DNA from: Cladocopium goreaui
Taxonomy: Eukaryota > Sar > Dinophyceae > Suessiales > Symbiodiniaceae
Length of the DNA: 64,000 nucleotides
Direction: 5' to 3'
NCBI GenBank assembly: GCA_947184155.2
Contig: CAMXCT020002729.1
Span: 24,680 to 88,679 of the forward strand
Shown: in pieces, positions 52,309-62,094 of the stretch
Numbering within the stretch: the first letter of the stretch is position 1
How the letters are laid out: each line of letters begins with the position of its first letter
The notes under the pieces: generated by a model
Told to the model about the DNA's origin: nothing
What the model saw: the letters and a program-made list of their open reading frames with translations, nothing else
The model's database searches: none
Position numbers and translations under genes: made by a program

Positions 52309-53779
52309 GTGGATTTGTGGTGGGTTTCTGGTGGAATTTTTGAAGGTTGGCGTGGATTTTGCGCATGTGTTTCCTGTTGTTTAGAGAAGAACACAACGGT
52401 TTTGCGCATGTGTTTCTAGGTCTTATACTTTCAGAACAAGTAAATTCGTATGTGTTCCCACACAAAGACCAAAAAAGTGATTGTAAACATGTATGCGTTA
52501 AACATGTGTTTCCACATCTGCACACATGGTGCTCAAAAATCTCGACATTCGGGATGTGCTTCCACAAAAACATGGGAACGCGCATGTGTATACTCATGAA
52601 AACACCAAAATGGCAAGGGAACGCGGTTGTGTTTCCAGCTCTCATCACCATCGTGCTTGGAAACGCGTATGTGTGAAAAATGTGTTTTTTGTGTTTCCTC
52701 AAGACTGAAATCCATAGCTGTTTTTCTCGCTCAAGCTCATCCAAACCGCTGTTTTTGCCAGAAACTCTTCACATGTCGAGATCAAAAGCTAAGGAATTAC
52801 ATGCAACGCGAAAAACGGAACCTGCCAGAATCACATGACAAATTGCGGATTACACTACAAAAATTAGCGCAAAAAACACACAAGATATAACTTAACTTAC
52901 AAAACCTATAACCAAACTTAACATAACTACAACTTAACTTCCCTAAGTCCATTTATAAAGCCCCTAAGTCCATCTTAACTCCAGGCACAACATTGTATAT
53001 CATATATATATAAGGTTCTATCCCAACTTATGGATTTTTACAACCAGAGTTACATATACCGATATAGTGATGAAAGCTGCACCCCAAAGTGCTGATGCTA
53101 GATGGGAGCCAATGCCTTCCTGAGGCATTGGAGAGCTGTTTATCCTCTTGACTTTCTGGGACAGCTACAAGACGTTCCGAAGCTGTAATTTTTGTGACTC
53201 CCAGGTGGCCGGGGTGATGAGGACAGGAATTCTGGTCAGATCAAGGCGTTGTTTCCACACAACTCCGGAGTTTTTTAAAACTTCGAGACGCGCCATGACA
53301 TCATTAAAATCACCATGGAATCAGCGCTATGACTCGTGTCGTGTCCGAGGCTTGTGTATGCGAGCATCTTCGCTGTGTTGCTGCCTGCGTGGGGCCTAAC
53401 CCTGCTGCCACTCGACCGATGATTCGCAAGCTGTTCCTAGATGATCTGCGATGATTCGCTCCGTTTGGCATTAAAAATAACATCATAGAACTAGATCCAG
53501 ATAGCAAGCTGGTGCCCAAAGGCATGCACATGGGGAGGAGATGTGACACATACAGGTAAGCTAAAAAGGATGCTTCAGCACATGTCATGAAACCAAGGAT
53601 CAGTGTACTGTATCACTATTTACAAATTTGTGAGACAGACAGGACATACTTGCAAACAGGTGCCTTACTTTTTTGGTAAGGCCCTGCTGTATTTGTTTTC
53701 GTTTCACTAAAATGATGTTTTCACTCAAATGGTGTTCCCAACGAGTTGGCGATCCGCAATCAGGGGATTGATGCCCCAG
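52309..53779. other. Long intron or spacer
   Basis: 52,340-52,700 is full of degenerate ATGTGTTTCC(A) words on the + strand, an old short-unit repeat. 52,880-52,990 repeats a TAACTTAAC/CTAAGTCC motif that also occurs at 34,990-35,060. No exon could be supported. Confidence 0.45.
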
Positions 53780-55011
53780 GCCGATTTGGATGCGTATTGT
53801 GCTGTGGTTAGCTTTGTGTTTCTTGCCTTTCCTTCTACCTTCGGCTTCGTACGCATTGTGGACCTTCGCAGTGGTGGTGGCCATGTTTTTTCTCATCGCC
53901 CTCGTGACTTGGCAGGATGCCAAAATCCAATTGGTACTGGCATTGTGCAGTTTCAGTGTGTGAAAGGTCTGAGAAGCTCCAAAAAGGATCAAAAAGGTAG
54001 AATACGGTAGAATCCTGGAAGGTTGTGATTTTCTTCTGCTAGAACACTTCTTTTCGCAAGCCTCAGGTTTGTCGGAGAGTCCATTTGAAAAGAAGTTTTT
54101 TTTTTCACCTGCCAGGTGAAAAAGGGTTCGGGGAGTGGTGGTGTACCTGCACACTTGAAAACAATGCGAGTTTCAGGTGCCTGGAAACTGGTCAAGTTTT
54201 CTGCTGGGGTTTGGCTGTTGGCTCATTTTGGCTCAACATTTTCTGGTTGGTGGTTTGGAACATTTTTTATTTTTCCATATATTGGGAATAATCATCCCAA
54301 CTGACGAACTCATATTTTTCAGAGGGGTAGGTATACCACCAACCAGTTTTGGGCGCGGGTTTTGGAAGATATCGAGGGAGTGCCTCAGATTTTGATGAAC
54401 ATTTGATCCATTTCTACAGTGTTGACCATTTTGGCGAAGTTGCGCAGAACTTCTTTTCCAAGACAACGGCAGGCACTGGACTGATAGATTATTTCTAATG
54501 GAGATTTAATAGGGTTTAATCAGGTTTAATTGGACCTACTGGATAGATCTAGTGGGAGCCAGTGCCCTTGCAATATCTTGCAATCATTACCATTCTTGTT
54601 CACGAGTCTTCTCGGTTGGTTGCAGCCTGCACAGCACGGGATACAGCAATGTGATGGGCGAAAACTATTGGTGGTCAAAATCCACCACGAATGTCCCTGT
54701 ACAATGTGAGGCCCCCAAGATAGCTAAGTTGGTGAACATAACTCCAATGTCACTATGGTTTATGGTACTTATAACTATAGTTACTGGGGCGAGTCTAAAC
54801 CAACTTAGCTATCTTGGGGGCATCATGTCCCTGTAGGCATGAATGTTTTGGTGCTCCTTTCCATCTTTGCGGATGCAGCGCTATTGTCCTCATTGACGTA
54901 CCTGGAACCAGTCCTGCAGATGGAGCTATGCTTCTACATAGCGACAGGCATCACTATTGCTTGGTTGGTGGTCATGTCGATGCCTCATGCGATGTCTTCA
55001 GATCAAAACTG
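53780..55011 (+). CDS. Multi-pass membrane protein gene, partial
   Basis: Exons: 53,780-53,955 (PIWMRIVLWLALCFLPFLLP, SYALWTFAVVVAMFFLIALV, TWQDAKIQLVLALCSF), 54,116-about 54,242, about 54,347-54,482, 54,626-54,705 and 54,837-about 55,011 (MNVLVLLSIFADAALLSSLT, LEPVLQMELCFYIATGITIA, WLVVMSMPHAM). Middle exons give GEWWCTCTLENNASFRCLET, GAGFGRYRGSASDFDEHLIH, FYSVDHFGEVAQNFFSKTTA, LHSTGYSNVMGENYWWSKST. The hydrophobic stretches in the first and last exons suggest about four membrane helices around a Cys/Trp-rich loop. Intron 54,706-54,836 (GTGAGG...TAG) contains family G; the intron near 54,243 is family B. Both ends continue beyond what I could trace. No family recognised. Confidence 0.6.
54243..54346 (+). 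mobile_element. Family B TIR element with TTTT duplication
   Basis: CTGGTTGGTGGTTTGGAACA left and CCACCAACCAG right, TTTT on both sides (54,239-54,242; 54,347-54,350). It interrupts coding sequence on both sides. Confidence 0.87.
54711..54821 (+). mobile_element. Family G TIR element, 23-bp perfect ends
   Basis: GCCCCCAAGATAGCTAAGTT GGT at the left is perfectly inverted at 54,799-54,821. ATGTCCCTGTA occurs just outside on both sides (54,691-54,701; 54,825-54,835). A related, weaker hairpin lies at about 59,712-59,795. Confidence 0.85.
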
Positions 55012-55221
55012 TTTAAAGCCTCTGGTTTGCAGATCTGGATCCAACAAATCTCGGGAAGTATCGGATGGGAAGTTTCGGGTGGGATTCTGGATGGGAAGTT
55101 AAAAAATGGGCCATCGGATGGGAGCTTTTTTAAGTCATTCCTGTGTTGTGACCTGTGATGGAAGAATAGCTCTGCAAAGTAGAGTAATAGCTCTGGTAGA
55201 GTAGCCATCCATTTTTTACAG

Positions 55222-55309
55222 TGACGGAATCACCACAGATGAAGTACGTATGCCAAAGATATCACAACCATGTCTGGACGAAACTGCAAAATCTGGAATG
55301 TTTCAGTAA
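55222..55309 (+). CDS. Probable exon, two open frames
   Basis: After TTTTTTACAG. One frame: DGITTDEVRMPKISQPCLDE, TAKSGMFQ, TAA. Another: TESPQMKYVCQRYHNHVWTK. Confidence 0.4.
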
Positions 55310-55583
55310 ACCTGTCTTCCGGGAAGATTTTGCTTCTCGAGTCGGTGTTTTCTGTGCATTATCACAACCTTAGCTATCCAATGGCTGCTTTGATAGCAAT
55401 AGTTGGAAGGGACCATTGAAGTCGATGTGGAACTTGCGATTTTTTGCTCCGAGGTCAGGGAAATTTCATGTGGCACTGCAACTCTTGCGGCGATGTTTGT
55501 TACCTGCAGCCGTGGTCTTATTGATGCAGATGGATGGTGAATTTTCTCGTGTGGCCTGCCTTCTGTTGCTGGCTGCAAATTAG

Positions 55584-55656
55584 TTGTCTCGCACATGGTG
55601 GCCGGAAGAATAAAACCCCTGCGGGACGATCCCGAATTGGCTTGGAAAAACCATAC
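55584..55656 (+). CDS. Internal exon with consensus donor
   Basis: After GCAAATTAG: VSHMVAGRIKPLRDDPELAW, KNHT, then AC|GTAAGA. Good borders. Confidence 0.5.
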
Positions 55657-55745
55657 GTAAGAAAAGCCTGGCCTGTTGCTGGCAGAGGTCTAGCGGTTCA
55701 TCATCGTTCATCCATGTTTATCCGGTGGAAACATGAAACACAACC

Positions 55746-55916
55746 ATGCCAAGCTTTTTGTCTATCTTTGTCCAACACCTTGACTCTCTGGGACTGGACT
55801 TGGGACACTGGCACCCGAAAAACTTCGCTGGAGGTTGGCGTTTCTGTCCTTCACATCTGTGCTGGGGTTGGACCTGCTTTCGCAAGACCATCTACCTGAT
55901 GCGCGCCTCTGCATGA
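55746..55916 (+). CDS. Coding segment, 56 codons
   Basis: ATG 55,746: MPSFLSIFVQHLDSLGLDLG, HWHPKNFAGGWRFCPSHLCW, GWTCFRKTIYLMRASA, TGA. A second frame (FIRWKHETQPCQAFCLSL) is open too. Trp/Cys-rich. Confidence 0.4.
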   Translation: MPSFLSIFVQHLDSLGLDLGHWHPKNFAGGWRFCPSHLCWGWTCFRKTIYLMRASA

Positions 55917-56113
55917 CAGGATGCAGAAGTGGTTTTTTTCGAATCAAACTCAACAGACACCAGAAGTGCTCGGACGGTGATTTGGTGAATATCTCACAAC
56001 CTACAGGGTGAATGTCATAGGGGTCCTGTGAAAAATGTGAAAAGCATCTGCCTTTCAGGACATTTTTAGCGGCCTCATCCGGCCTCGCTTGCCTCATGCG
56101 GCCTCGCTTCTAG

Positions 56114-57421
56114 GCTCAAGCGGAGCGGACACTCCTTGGACGCTCCTGCGACGGCCGACCGTTATGCTGTGTGGATGGCCCACCTCTGCCGCGACGAAAG
56201 GTGGACGGCCGCCGTCGTCTACGGTGCAATCTGCTCAGGTCATCCAGGCACGTCGCCCTTAAATTCGGGGGGTGTAGTAGCGCGTGTTGGAGAACAGTGT
56301 TTGCTTATGATTCTTTATCCATGGCATGAGCTAGTTGGAGACTTAGATGACTTAGGACTTAGCAGGTCAAGAAGGCTGTGACACTGTGACGTTTGTCCTG
56401 CGACTAACAGTTTTTTCTAACAGCAATCCTCAGCAGATCAGCGTGGAATACCAATGCACTCATTGACGACTCGCAGCAGCCTTTACCGCATGACCCAGTG
56501 GCGGTGGAATTCCCAGGTGTGTCGAGAAGCCACATTTTGTTAGTCCCAGGTGTGTCGGCAGGTATTTGCAGATGAATGGCATAGGCAGTTTTGAAAAAAA
56601 AAATTACAGTATAACTGATTCTGAATGGGCTTTCCATGGGTTTCCTGCCCTTCTGGATTCGTTTGGTTCGCGATGACTTTGTTTTGGTCTACTGTTTGTG
56701 AGTGTTCTTGAAATATCTTCAAATCAGGTTCTCGATGTCTTTAGTATTCTTGGTCCTTCAGTTTTTTGCTTCATTCTCTGAGGGGTTCTTTGCATTGGGT
56801 GTGTTCATCAAGCAATTGGCAGTTTTGGCTGGAAATGTTGGGCTGGGAATCACATAGAACAACCTGAAGTGCAGCATTGAACAACGTACGTGTCGTACAG
56901 TGTCTTTCCCCCAGTCACCAGCAAGCGCAAGAGCCTTGTCTTGTCCGACAATGAGAAAGCAGCACAGCAGAATTTTCATGCCGAACTGGTAGAAGGCATT
57001 CGTGGAACTAGTTTGCAAGATCCAAACAAGATCTGGGTTGCAAGGTTGAAAAAAGCCTGGCTGCTTTTCCTAACCATATGTTCTATGTTGGGCCTTTGCA
57101 GGGCGCATGTTGGGAGTATGTTGGGCCCATGTTGAGGCATGTTGGACCATCTTGGGCCAATGTTGGGCTTATCTTGGGCCTATGTTGGGCCTATCTTGGG
57201 CCTATGTTGGGCCATGTTGAGCCCAGGCTTGGCAACTTAGCCGATTTTACGACATTTTGAAACCGTGGAAAACACAGGATTCTAGAACAAAAATAGCCCC
57301 CCCGCCACTCAAGCTTAATAGCTACACCCCATTTGGAAACCCAATGCGTTCACTTGAATTGTTGCGTTTAGTTGGGGAAAGATTTCTGGAAGTCGGTGCG
57401 TGCCACGCGTGCTGCGTCCAG
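56114..57421 (+). CDS. Four-exon chain, phases agree throughout
   Basis: Exons 56,114-56,238, 56,424-56,516, 56,915-57,044 and 57,241-57,421; phases 1, 1, 2; GT donors and CTAG/ACAG/CCAG/TTAG acceptors. The protein (about 176 residues) reads LKRSGHSLDAPATADRYAVW, MAHLCRDERWTAAVVYGAIC, ILSRSAWNTNALIDDSQQPL, TSKRKSLVLSDNEKAAQQNF, HAELVEGIRGTSLQDPNKIW, RFYDILKPWKTQDSRTKIAP, SYTPFGNPMRSLELLRLVGE, RFLEVGACHACCVQ. Soluble and mixed charge, with a proline-rich linker. No TIR element is present; these introns look ordinary. Family not recognised. Exons at 58,344 and 58,649 probably belong to the same gene. Confidence 0.65.
57070..57235. repeat. TTGGGCCTATG mini-repeat in an intron
   Basis: About eleven degenerate TGTTGGGCC(T/A)A units inside the intron 57,045-57,240. 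Confidence 0.85.
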
Positions 57422-57676
57422 GTGGTGTTTGGGAAGACATGTTTTGGAACATTGATATTTTTACCTGCGTTCTTGTAGGTTCGGAATTTCCCTAATGTGT
57501 CAGTTCCATTGGGGATTGGATTGTGTTGGGTTTTCCCCTTTTGAAATTTGGAGATGTGGTTGTGTTGAAATGAGGGGGATTGGTGGCGAGGGGTTCCTTT
57601 TTTCCATTTTTTTCCATTTTAGGGTATCGCCGGGGTATCGCCAGAGTATCGCCGGAAATGCGTTCGTGAGTTGTCT

Positions 57677-57765
57677 TGTCTTGTCTTGTCGCTGCTGCTG
57701 CTACTGAAGCTACTGCTGCTGGTTCTGCTGGTCCTGCTGCTGCTGTTGCTGCTGCTTACCTTCCC
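57677..57765. repeat. CTG/CTA triplet tract
   Basis: Imperfect GCTGCTGCTACTG units following a TTGTC triple. A frame rich in Ala crosses it, and a - strand frame rich in Ser; coding use is not shown. Confidence 0.75.
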
Positions 57766-58343
57766 ACTACCGAGCTGCGCGCGCCACAAGGGGTTGCACC
57801 TGTATCTTTGGTTGGTCGCTTCACTTTGACTGTAGTTACTGTAGTTGTGGTGAAACTTGCGTCCCATTGCGTTTTTCAACAGAATCATTCAAAATAGCCT
57901 AAAACAATGACTGCATAGATGCAGCGTCCACAATATGATTCCTAATTTTAGAGCCATAAAAACACCGAACATTAAACCAAATAGATGATTGCTGGCGCAC
58001 AGCGTCCCATGCTGATTTGCATAATTTTGCACTGACTTCTGTGACTTCCTGAATGCGGAGCGTCCCATTGTGATTTGTTTTCGAACAGACGGTGCACTGA
58101 CTTTCCCGACTGGGTGTATTGCAATCGTTTAATGCGTGCACAGAAAAAAGCACCTCAGCACCTTTGGCGCGGGCGGGTTGTGGCTATCAGTTTTTGATAG
58201 TTTTTGCATTGAAACTGTTTTTAGGGGTCGTGTTCGTGCTTTCTTTTGCTCCGCTGGCGGAGCTTGCGTAGAGAAAATCTAGTCCGTGCGGATTGACTAG
58301 CACATTCCACTTTGACAGATTTGGCTTCAGCCATTTTCCGCAG

Positions 58344-58440
58344 CTTAATATAGAGATTGGTAGAGTGGAAGAGCCAGTGCTTCATTTCAGAACTGACCCC
58401 AGCTCCAAGCTTCATCAAATGCAAAAGCACAGCTTTTCAG
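58344..58440 (+). CDS. Internal exon, 32 codons
   Basis: After ATTTTCCGCAG: LNIEIGRVEEPVLHFRTDPS, SKLHQMQKHSFS, then G|GTCAAG. The frame also remains open further (RPSVRIRRIQKRLPSQSH). Phase 0 start fits the exon ending at 57,421. Confidence 0.5.
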
Positions 58441-58648
58441 GTCAAGGCCGTCCAAGCGTGCGCATCCGGCGCATCCAGAAGAGATTGCCATCCCAAAGTC
58501 ATTTGTTCAAAGCGGAATTCTGTGATAATTGTGTGATATTGTACAAAGTTTGGATTTGTTTAGTGTTTTTGCTGCAACATGTCTCTAAATTTTAGACTGT
58601 GGTGTCTCGAAATGTGTGTTTCGAGCCTTTTTTTTTGCCGTTTTCGAG

Positions 58649-58843
58649 GTATCTCCAATGGGCCCAGATTCCAGAGAAAGACCAGAAGCTCCCAATGGCC
58701 TGACTCATTACCATTGGACAGAACGCTTTGAGCTATTCAGATCCATGGTAGAGGCGCATCACTTGGGCTTCAAGGAATTTGTTGAGCGGCGCCGGCGCAA
58801 GGGCCAGTCTGGCTATGGCAGCTCTTACAGTGATCGAAGATGA
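58649..58843 (+). CDS. Terminal exon, 64 codons
   Basis: After TTTTCGAG: VSPMGPDSRERPEAPNGLTH, YHWTERFELFRSMVEAHHLG, FKEFVERRRRKGQSGYGSSY, SDRR, TGA 58,841-58,843. A basic RRRR motif and a Gly/Ser/Tyr tail close the protein. No further coding for 500 bases, so a gene end is likely. Confidence 0.6.
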   Translation, partial: VSPMGPDSRERPEAPNGLTHYHWTERFELFRSMVEAHHLGFKEFVERRRRKGQSGYGSSYSDRR

Positions 58844-59404
58844 GTAGAATCCGTCAGGAGAGTCCAGGAAAAACCAGCTGCGACTTTGGTGATGTGCATC
58901 CACAGATGATCGATTTCAGACACCAATCCTGGTGTTTCTTACCTTGCATGGCTTGGTATCAGTCATCATTGGTGATGACATGCTTGTGATGGGAAGGGGA
59001 TGATTTCCCTATTTTTTTCCTGTCATGTCTTGTAATGTTTGTGAGCTTCTCAGTGCATTTTTTTGGCTTTGTCGGTGACGACGTCTGACATTTTCCCAGC
59101 GAATCATTTCCCGAGAAATCCCGTGGACGTGTTTTGCTTTTTCGCAGAGCGTTTGCCACAGATAGCCACCTTGATCGATCCATCCCCGTGTGGAAAAAGC
59201 CTTTGCAGTTTGAGCGCAGCTGCCGACCCTCAAAATGATGTCTTGATTTGAGTGCTGGTTTTGGCGACCTTGCATCGAGGCAAAGATTCTCCACATCTAG
59301 ACCCGTTTGGGAGCTGAATTTTTGCAGGCACGATGAGTTGAAGTGGCATAATCCCATTCCCTTGAAAATTACATGGCCCGGCGACGCTCCCCCCGGGGAG
59401 CTTT

Positions 59405-59581
59405 ATGGCCACTAAAATTGGGCGCCATCAGCGACGGATTGAGGCAGCTCAAGGCAACATGAACCCCACCAACCTGTCTGTCATAAGGGGATTTCGAAAG
59501 AGGACGAAAAAGAAGTTTCTGGGGGTGTACAAAAAAAGCATCTTTCATAGCACCCCCCGAAAAGAGAAAAACACGTCATAA
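59405..59581 (+). CDS. Small basic ORF or first exon, 58 codons
   Basis: ATG 59,405: MATKIGRHQRRIEAAQGNMN, PTNLSVIRGFRKRTKKKFLG, VYKKSIFHSTPRKEKNTS, TAA. Very basic. Two other + frames cover the first part (one ends GDAPPGELYGH). If spliced within, it could start the gene at 59,826. Confidence 0.4.
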   Translation: MATKIGRHQRRIEAAQGNMNPTNLSVIRGFRKRTKKKFLGVYKKSIFHSTPRKEKNTS

Positions 59582-59608
59582 GTATTTCGTGGGAGTTGAC
59601 CGGCTGAA

Positions 59609-59726
59609 CTATCTTTTTGGGGGTTAAATTCACCCAGGATTTCGTTTTTTTTTCAGCGCGAGCAAGCAATCACAGTGGTGACGACACAAAAAAGGCTGCG
59701 AATTCAGTTAACTCCCCAAAAGATAG
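59609..59726 (+). mobile_element. Family H TIR element
   Basis: CTATCTTTTTGGGGGTTAA and TTAACTCCCCAAAAGATAG are inverted copies with small changes. The interior has an A/C-rich stretch after TTTTTTTTTCAG. It overlaps a G-like hairpin that starts at 59,712. Confidence 0.65.
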
Positions 59727-59825
59727 AAGTTGGATGAAGTTGGTAAAGTCCCACTAAATAGCTATGATTTACTTTTCTATCTTGTTTGGGGGCACCACAA
59801 GTTGCATAAGTTGATCTGTTCCAAG

Positions 59826-61985
59826 GATTGGGCTGGACCTCGTTCAACCTCCTGCCTTCTTAGCGGGTCTCATTTTCGTGCAGATGGTCTTTACCGCAGC
59901 CCAGAATATGACCAGTATGTGGCCACAATGCGCTGCTGCAGTCTTGATGCCTGCATGGGTGATGGTCTTTCAATGTCTCGGTGCCTTGTCGGCCTTGTCT
60001 CGGTTTGAATTTCATTGTCATTGAATAATTTGTATATAGATAATGATAGATATATTTCCAGAAAATTTAGATATCACATATTGTCATTTGTCATATCTTT
60101 GACGTGACTTGAAGCTATTCGGGCGGCCTTCTGACATCAGCCCCGATTGGGAGCCACGATTTGGCAAGGTGGTATTGGCGGGCCACTTTGGGTGCTGCCA
60201 CTTCAATTGGGGACAAGCCACTGAGCGAGAACGAAAGCGCCGTAAAGTGATGACTGGAAGCCTAGATTCTTTGGAAGGGAACTCAGAAGATATTCCTTTG
60301 ATACATGAGAGATTTGTCAGAAATATTAATATAAGAAATATGCCTGCCTCTATTATGCTCGAATTTTACTTGGTGCTTCCGTATCCTCGTGCTGTGCATT
60401 CCTTTTTGCACATATTGCACATATCATTATGACATATTATGATTGTCATATCATACTCATTAGAGGGATTGGTTGCAAGAGAGGCATTGCGATTGTTGTC
60501 GGAGCAACATGGATGGAGCCAAGTGGTGAAAGTGGTGAAAGTGGTGAGCGGGGAAGATGATTCTTATTGGATTCTTCTGAATATTCTTACCATTCTTCAC
60601 GTGATGCAATGATGCCTTTGGAGCATTCCAGGTTCATAAAGTTTATGATGAACAAGCTGAGCAGGATATTTTGGGATTACCCTCTGGTTATTTAACATAG
60701 CCATGGAAAATAGCCCATAGAAATAGATGATTTTCCCAGCTATAAACCTCCATTTATGGTTGGGATTTTCCATGGCTATGTTAAATAACCAGATGGTAGT
60801 TGCAGTATTCCTTTGGGCGACCCAGGTACAGTGGTCCTTTGGTCGGCCTTGGTTCGAGCCATGCCGGCAATGTCCGCAGTAGGAGGCCTGAGGATTGGTT
60901 GACGGGGAAAAAACATACAGTGAAAAACCAGGGTTTCCTGTAGTTTTTCCCAGAAAAACCAATCCTTTCTGAATTTCTCCATTTATTTTTGTTCGTTTCT
61001 GGCTTTTTTTTGATCACGGACCAACATTTTGAGGATCATTTTGGTACCAAGCAGTTGGGTATTTATGTCAATTTGCTATGGTATCAATGGGAGATCTCCA
61101 GGATCCAACTTATGGAGGTACGTCGGTACCATTTTTTTAGGCCATATTTTGGAGGGATATCCCCTGAAATTTAGCCCTTACAGTATATAGGCCTTATATA
61201 TGGTAGGTACCTCCAATCAATCGCTTCCTGAAATTCCCATTGATGGTGTCGGACTTGTTTGGCCGATGGGATCTGTGGGGTCCCGTGGGGTCGTCGAAGA
61301 AGGCGCTGCAGTGGTGACACTATGCGCAGTCATTGCGATGCTCCTCAGCGAGTGTCTGGCACAAAGAAGACGACGTGAAGCGATGGAAAAGGCTGGCGTT
61401 GCCAAGGCATCGATTGGTGGTCGATTGGTTCACCTTTTCTGACGGTGGAGTGAGGGGTGGAGGGGTCATAGTTGTGGAGCTACTGTGATTTTCTTCACAG
61501 GAAAGAAACCTGTCCGTCTCGCCCGAGAGGTCTTGCGCCAAATCCTAGACAAGCTCACCAAGAAGGGTATGCAGCTGGAAAATCACCACACACCGCAAAT
61601 CTGCGATACGCTGAGTCCGCAGTCAGTGGCGAAGGACTTGGAAAAACAACTTCGAATAACATAGAATGACAGTTTCGCTTGATTTCCCCTGTGTTACCCT
61701 CTGGTAAACGTTTACATAGCTATAGAAAATCACCATTTTGAGCCATTTTCCATAGCTATGTAAACGTTTACCAGAGGGTATTGAACAATTCCTCTATGTT
61801 CCAGTTCGATTCCGAAACAGATTTGGCAGGAACTCCAGGCCTTCGAGGAATCCACACGGATGGAAGGACTTAGCGTTTCCTTTCTGCAGAACCGAAAGGA
61901 ATGGCTGGCCACCTTGCGCAGAGGCCGGAACGACTACGAAGCTCGAAAAAAATCATGGGAAATGTTGGACTCGATCTTAAGATGA
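59826..61985 (+). CDS. Nine-exon multi-pass membrane protein gene
   Basis: Exons 59,826-60,002, 60,115-60,246, 60,480-60,600, 60,632-60,686, 60,793-60,897, 61,034-61,117, 61,207-61,416, 61,501-about 61,621 and 61,805-61,985 (TGA 61,983-61,985). Codon phases agree at the first seven junctions; the last donor is uncertain. About 395 residues, N-terminus not found. Hydrophobic helices: FLAGLIFVQMVFTAAQNM, CAAAVLMPAWVMVFQCLGAL, YWILLNILTILH, TVVLWSALVRAMPAMSAVGG, AAVVTLCAVIAMLLSECLAQ. Between them: YSGGLLTSAPIGSHDLARWY, EALRLLSEQHGWSQVVKVVK, VHKVYDEQAEQDILGLPS. The C-terminal part is a soluble helical tail (REVLRQILDKLTKKGMQLEN, PKQIWQELQAFEESTRMEGL, NRKEWLATLRRGRNDYEARK). Introns 60,687-60,792 and 61,118-61,206 are elements A and C. 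Likely integral membrane protein; family not recognised. Confidence 0.7.
60678..60798 (+). mobile_element. Family A TIR element forming a whole intron
   Basis: TACCCTCTGGTTATTTAACA and TGTTAAATAACCAGATGGTA: 20-bp inverted repeat with one mismatch in the tip. GT at 60,687 and AG at 60,792 are inside the arms. Confidence 0.85.
61113..61215 (+). mobile_element. Family C TIR element forming a whole intron
   Basis: TGGAGGTAC and GTACCTCCA tips. GT at 61,118 and AG at 61,206 lie within the tips; interior as at 12,168. Confidence 0.82.
61695..61780 (+). mobile_element. Family A TIR element, shortest copy
   Basis: 86 bp: TACCCTCTGGTAAACG, CATAGCTAT, AAAATCACCATTTTG and their inverses; almost one perfect hairpin. 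Lies within the intron before the last exon at 61,805. Confidence 0.82.
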
Positions 61986-62027
61986 ATGATGGGGGTCCTA
62001 TACCCCTAATTTTACATTTTTTTGACA

Positions 62028-62090
62028 ACCGGCAACCGGCAACCCGCCAACGGGCAACCGGCAACCCGCCAACCGGCAACCACAACGGTT
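62028..62090. repeat. CAACCGGCAACC(C)GCCAAC repeat
   Basis: Short GC-rich tandem units right after the end of the membrane gene. Confidence 0.85.
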
Positions 62091-62094
62091 TGTT

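Noticed and set aside
54223-54238. Match to the 3' half of the dinoflagellate spliced leader (CATTTTGGCTCAA)
   Set aside because: Only 13 bases match, the 5' half is absent, and it lies inside a coding exon, not at a transcript start. Probably chance.
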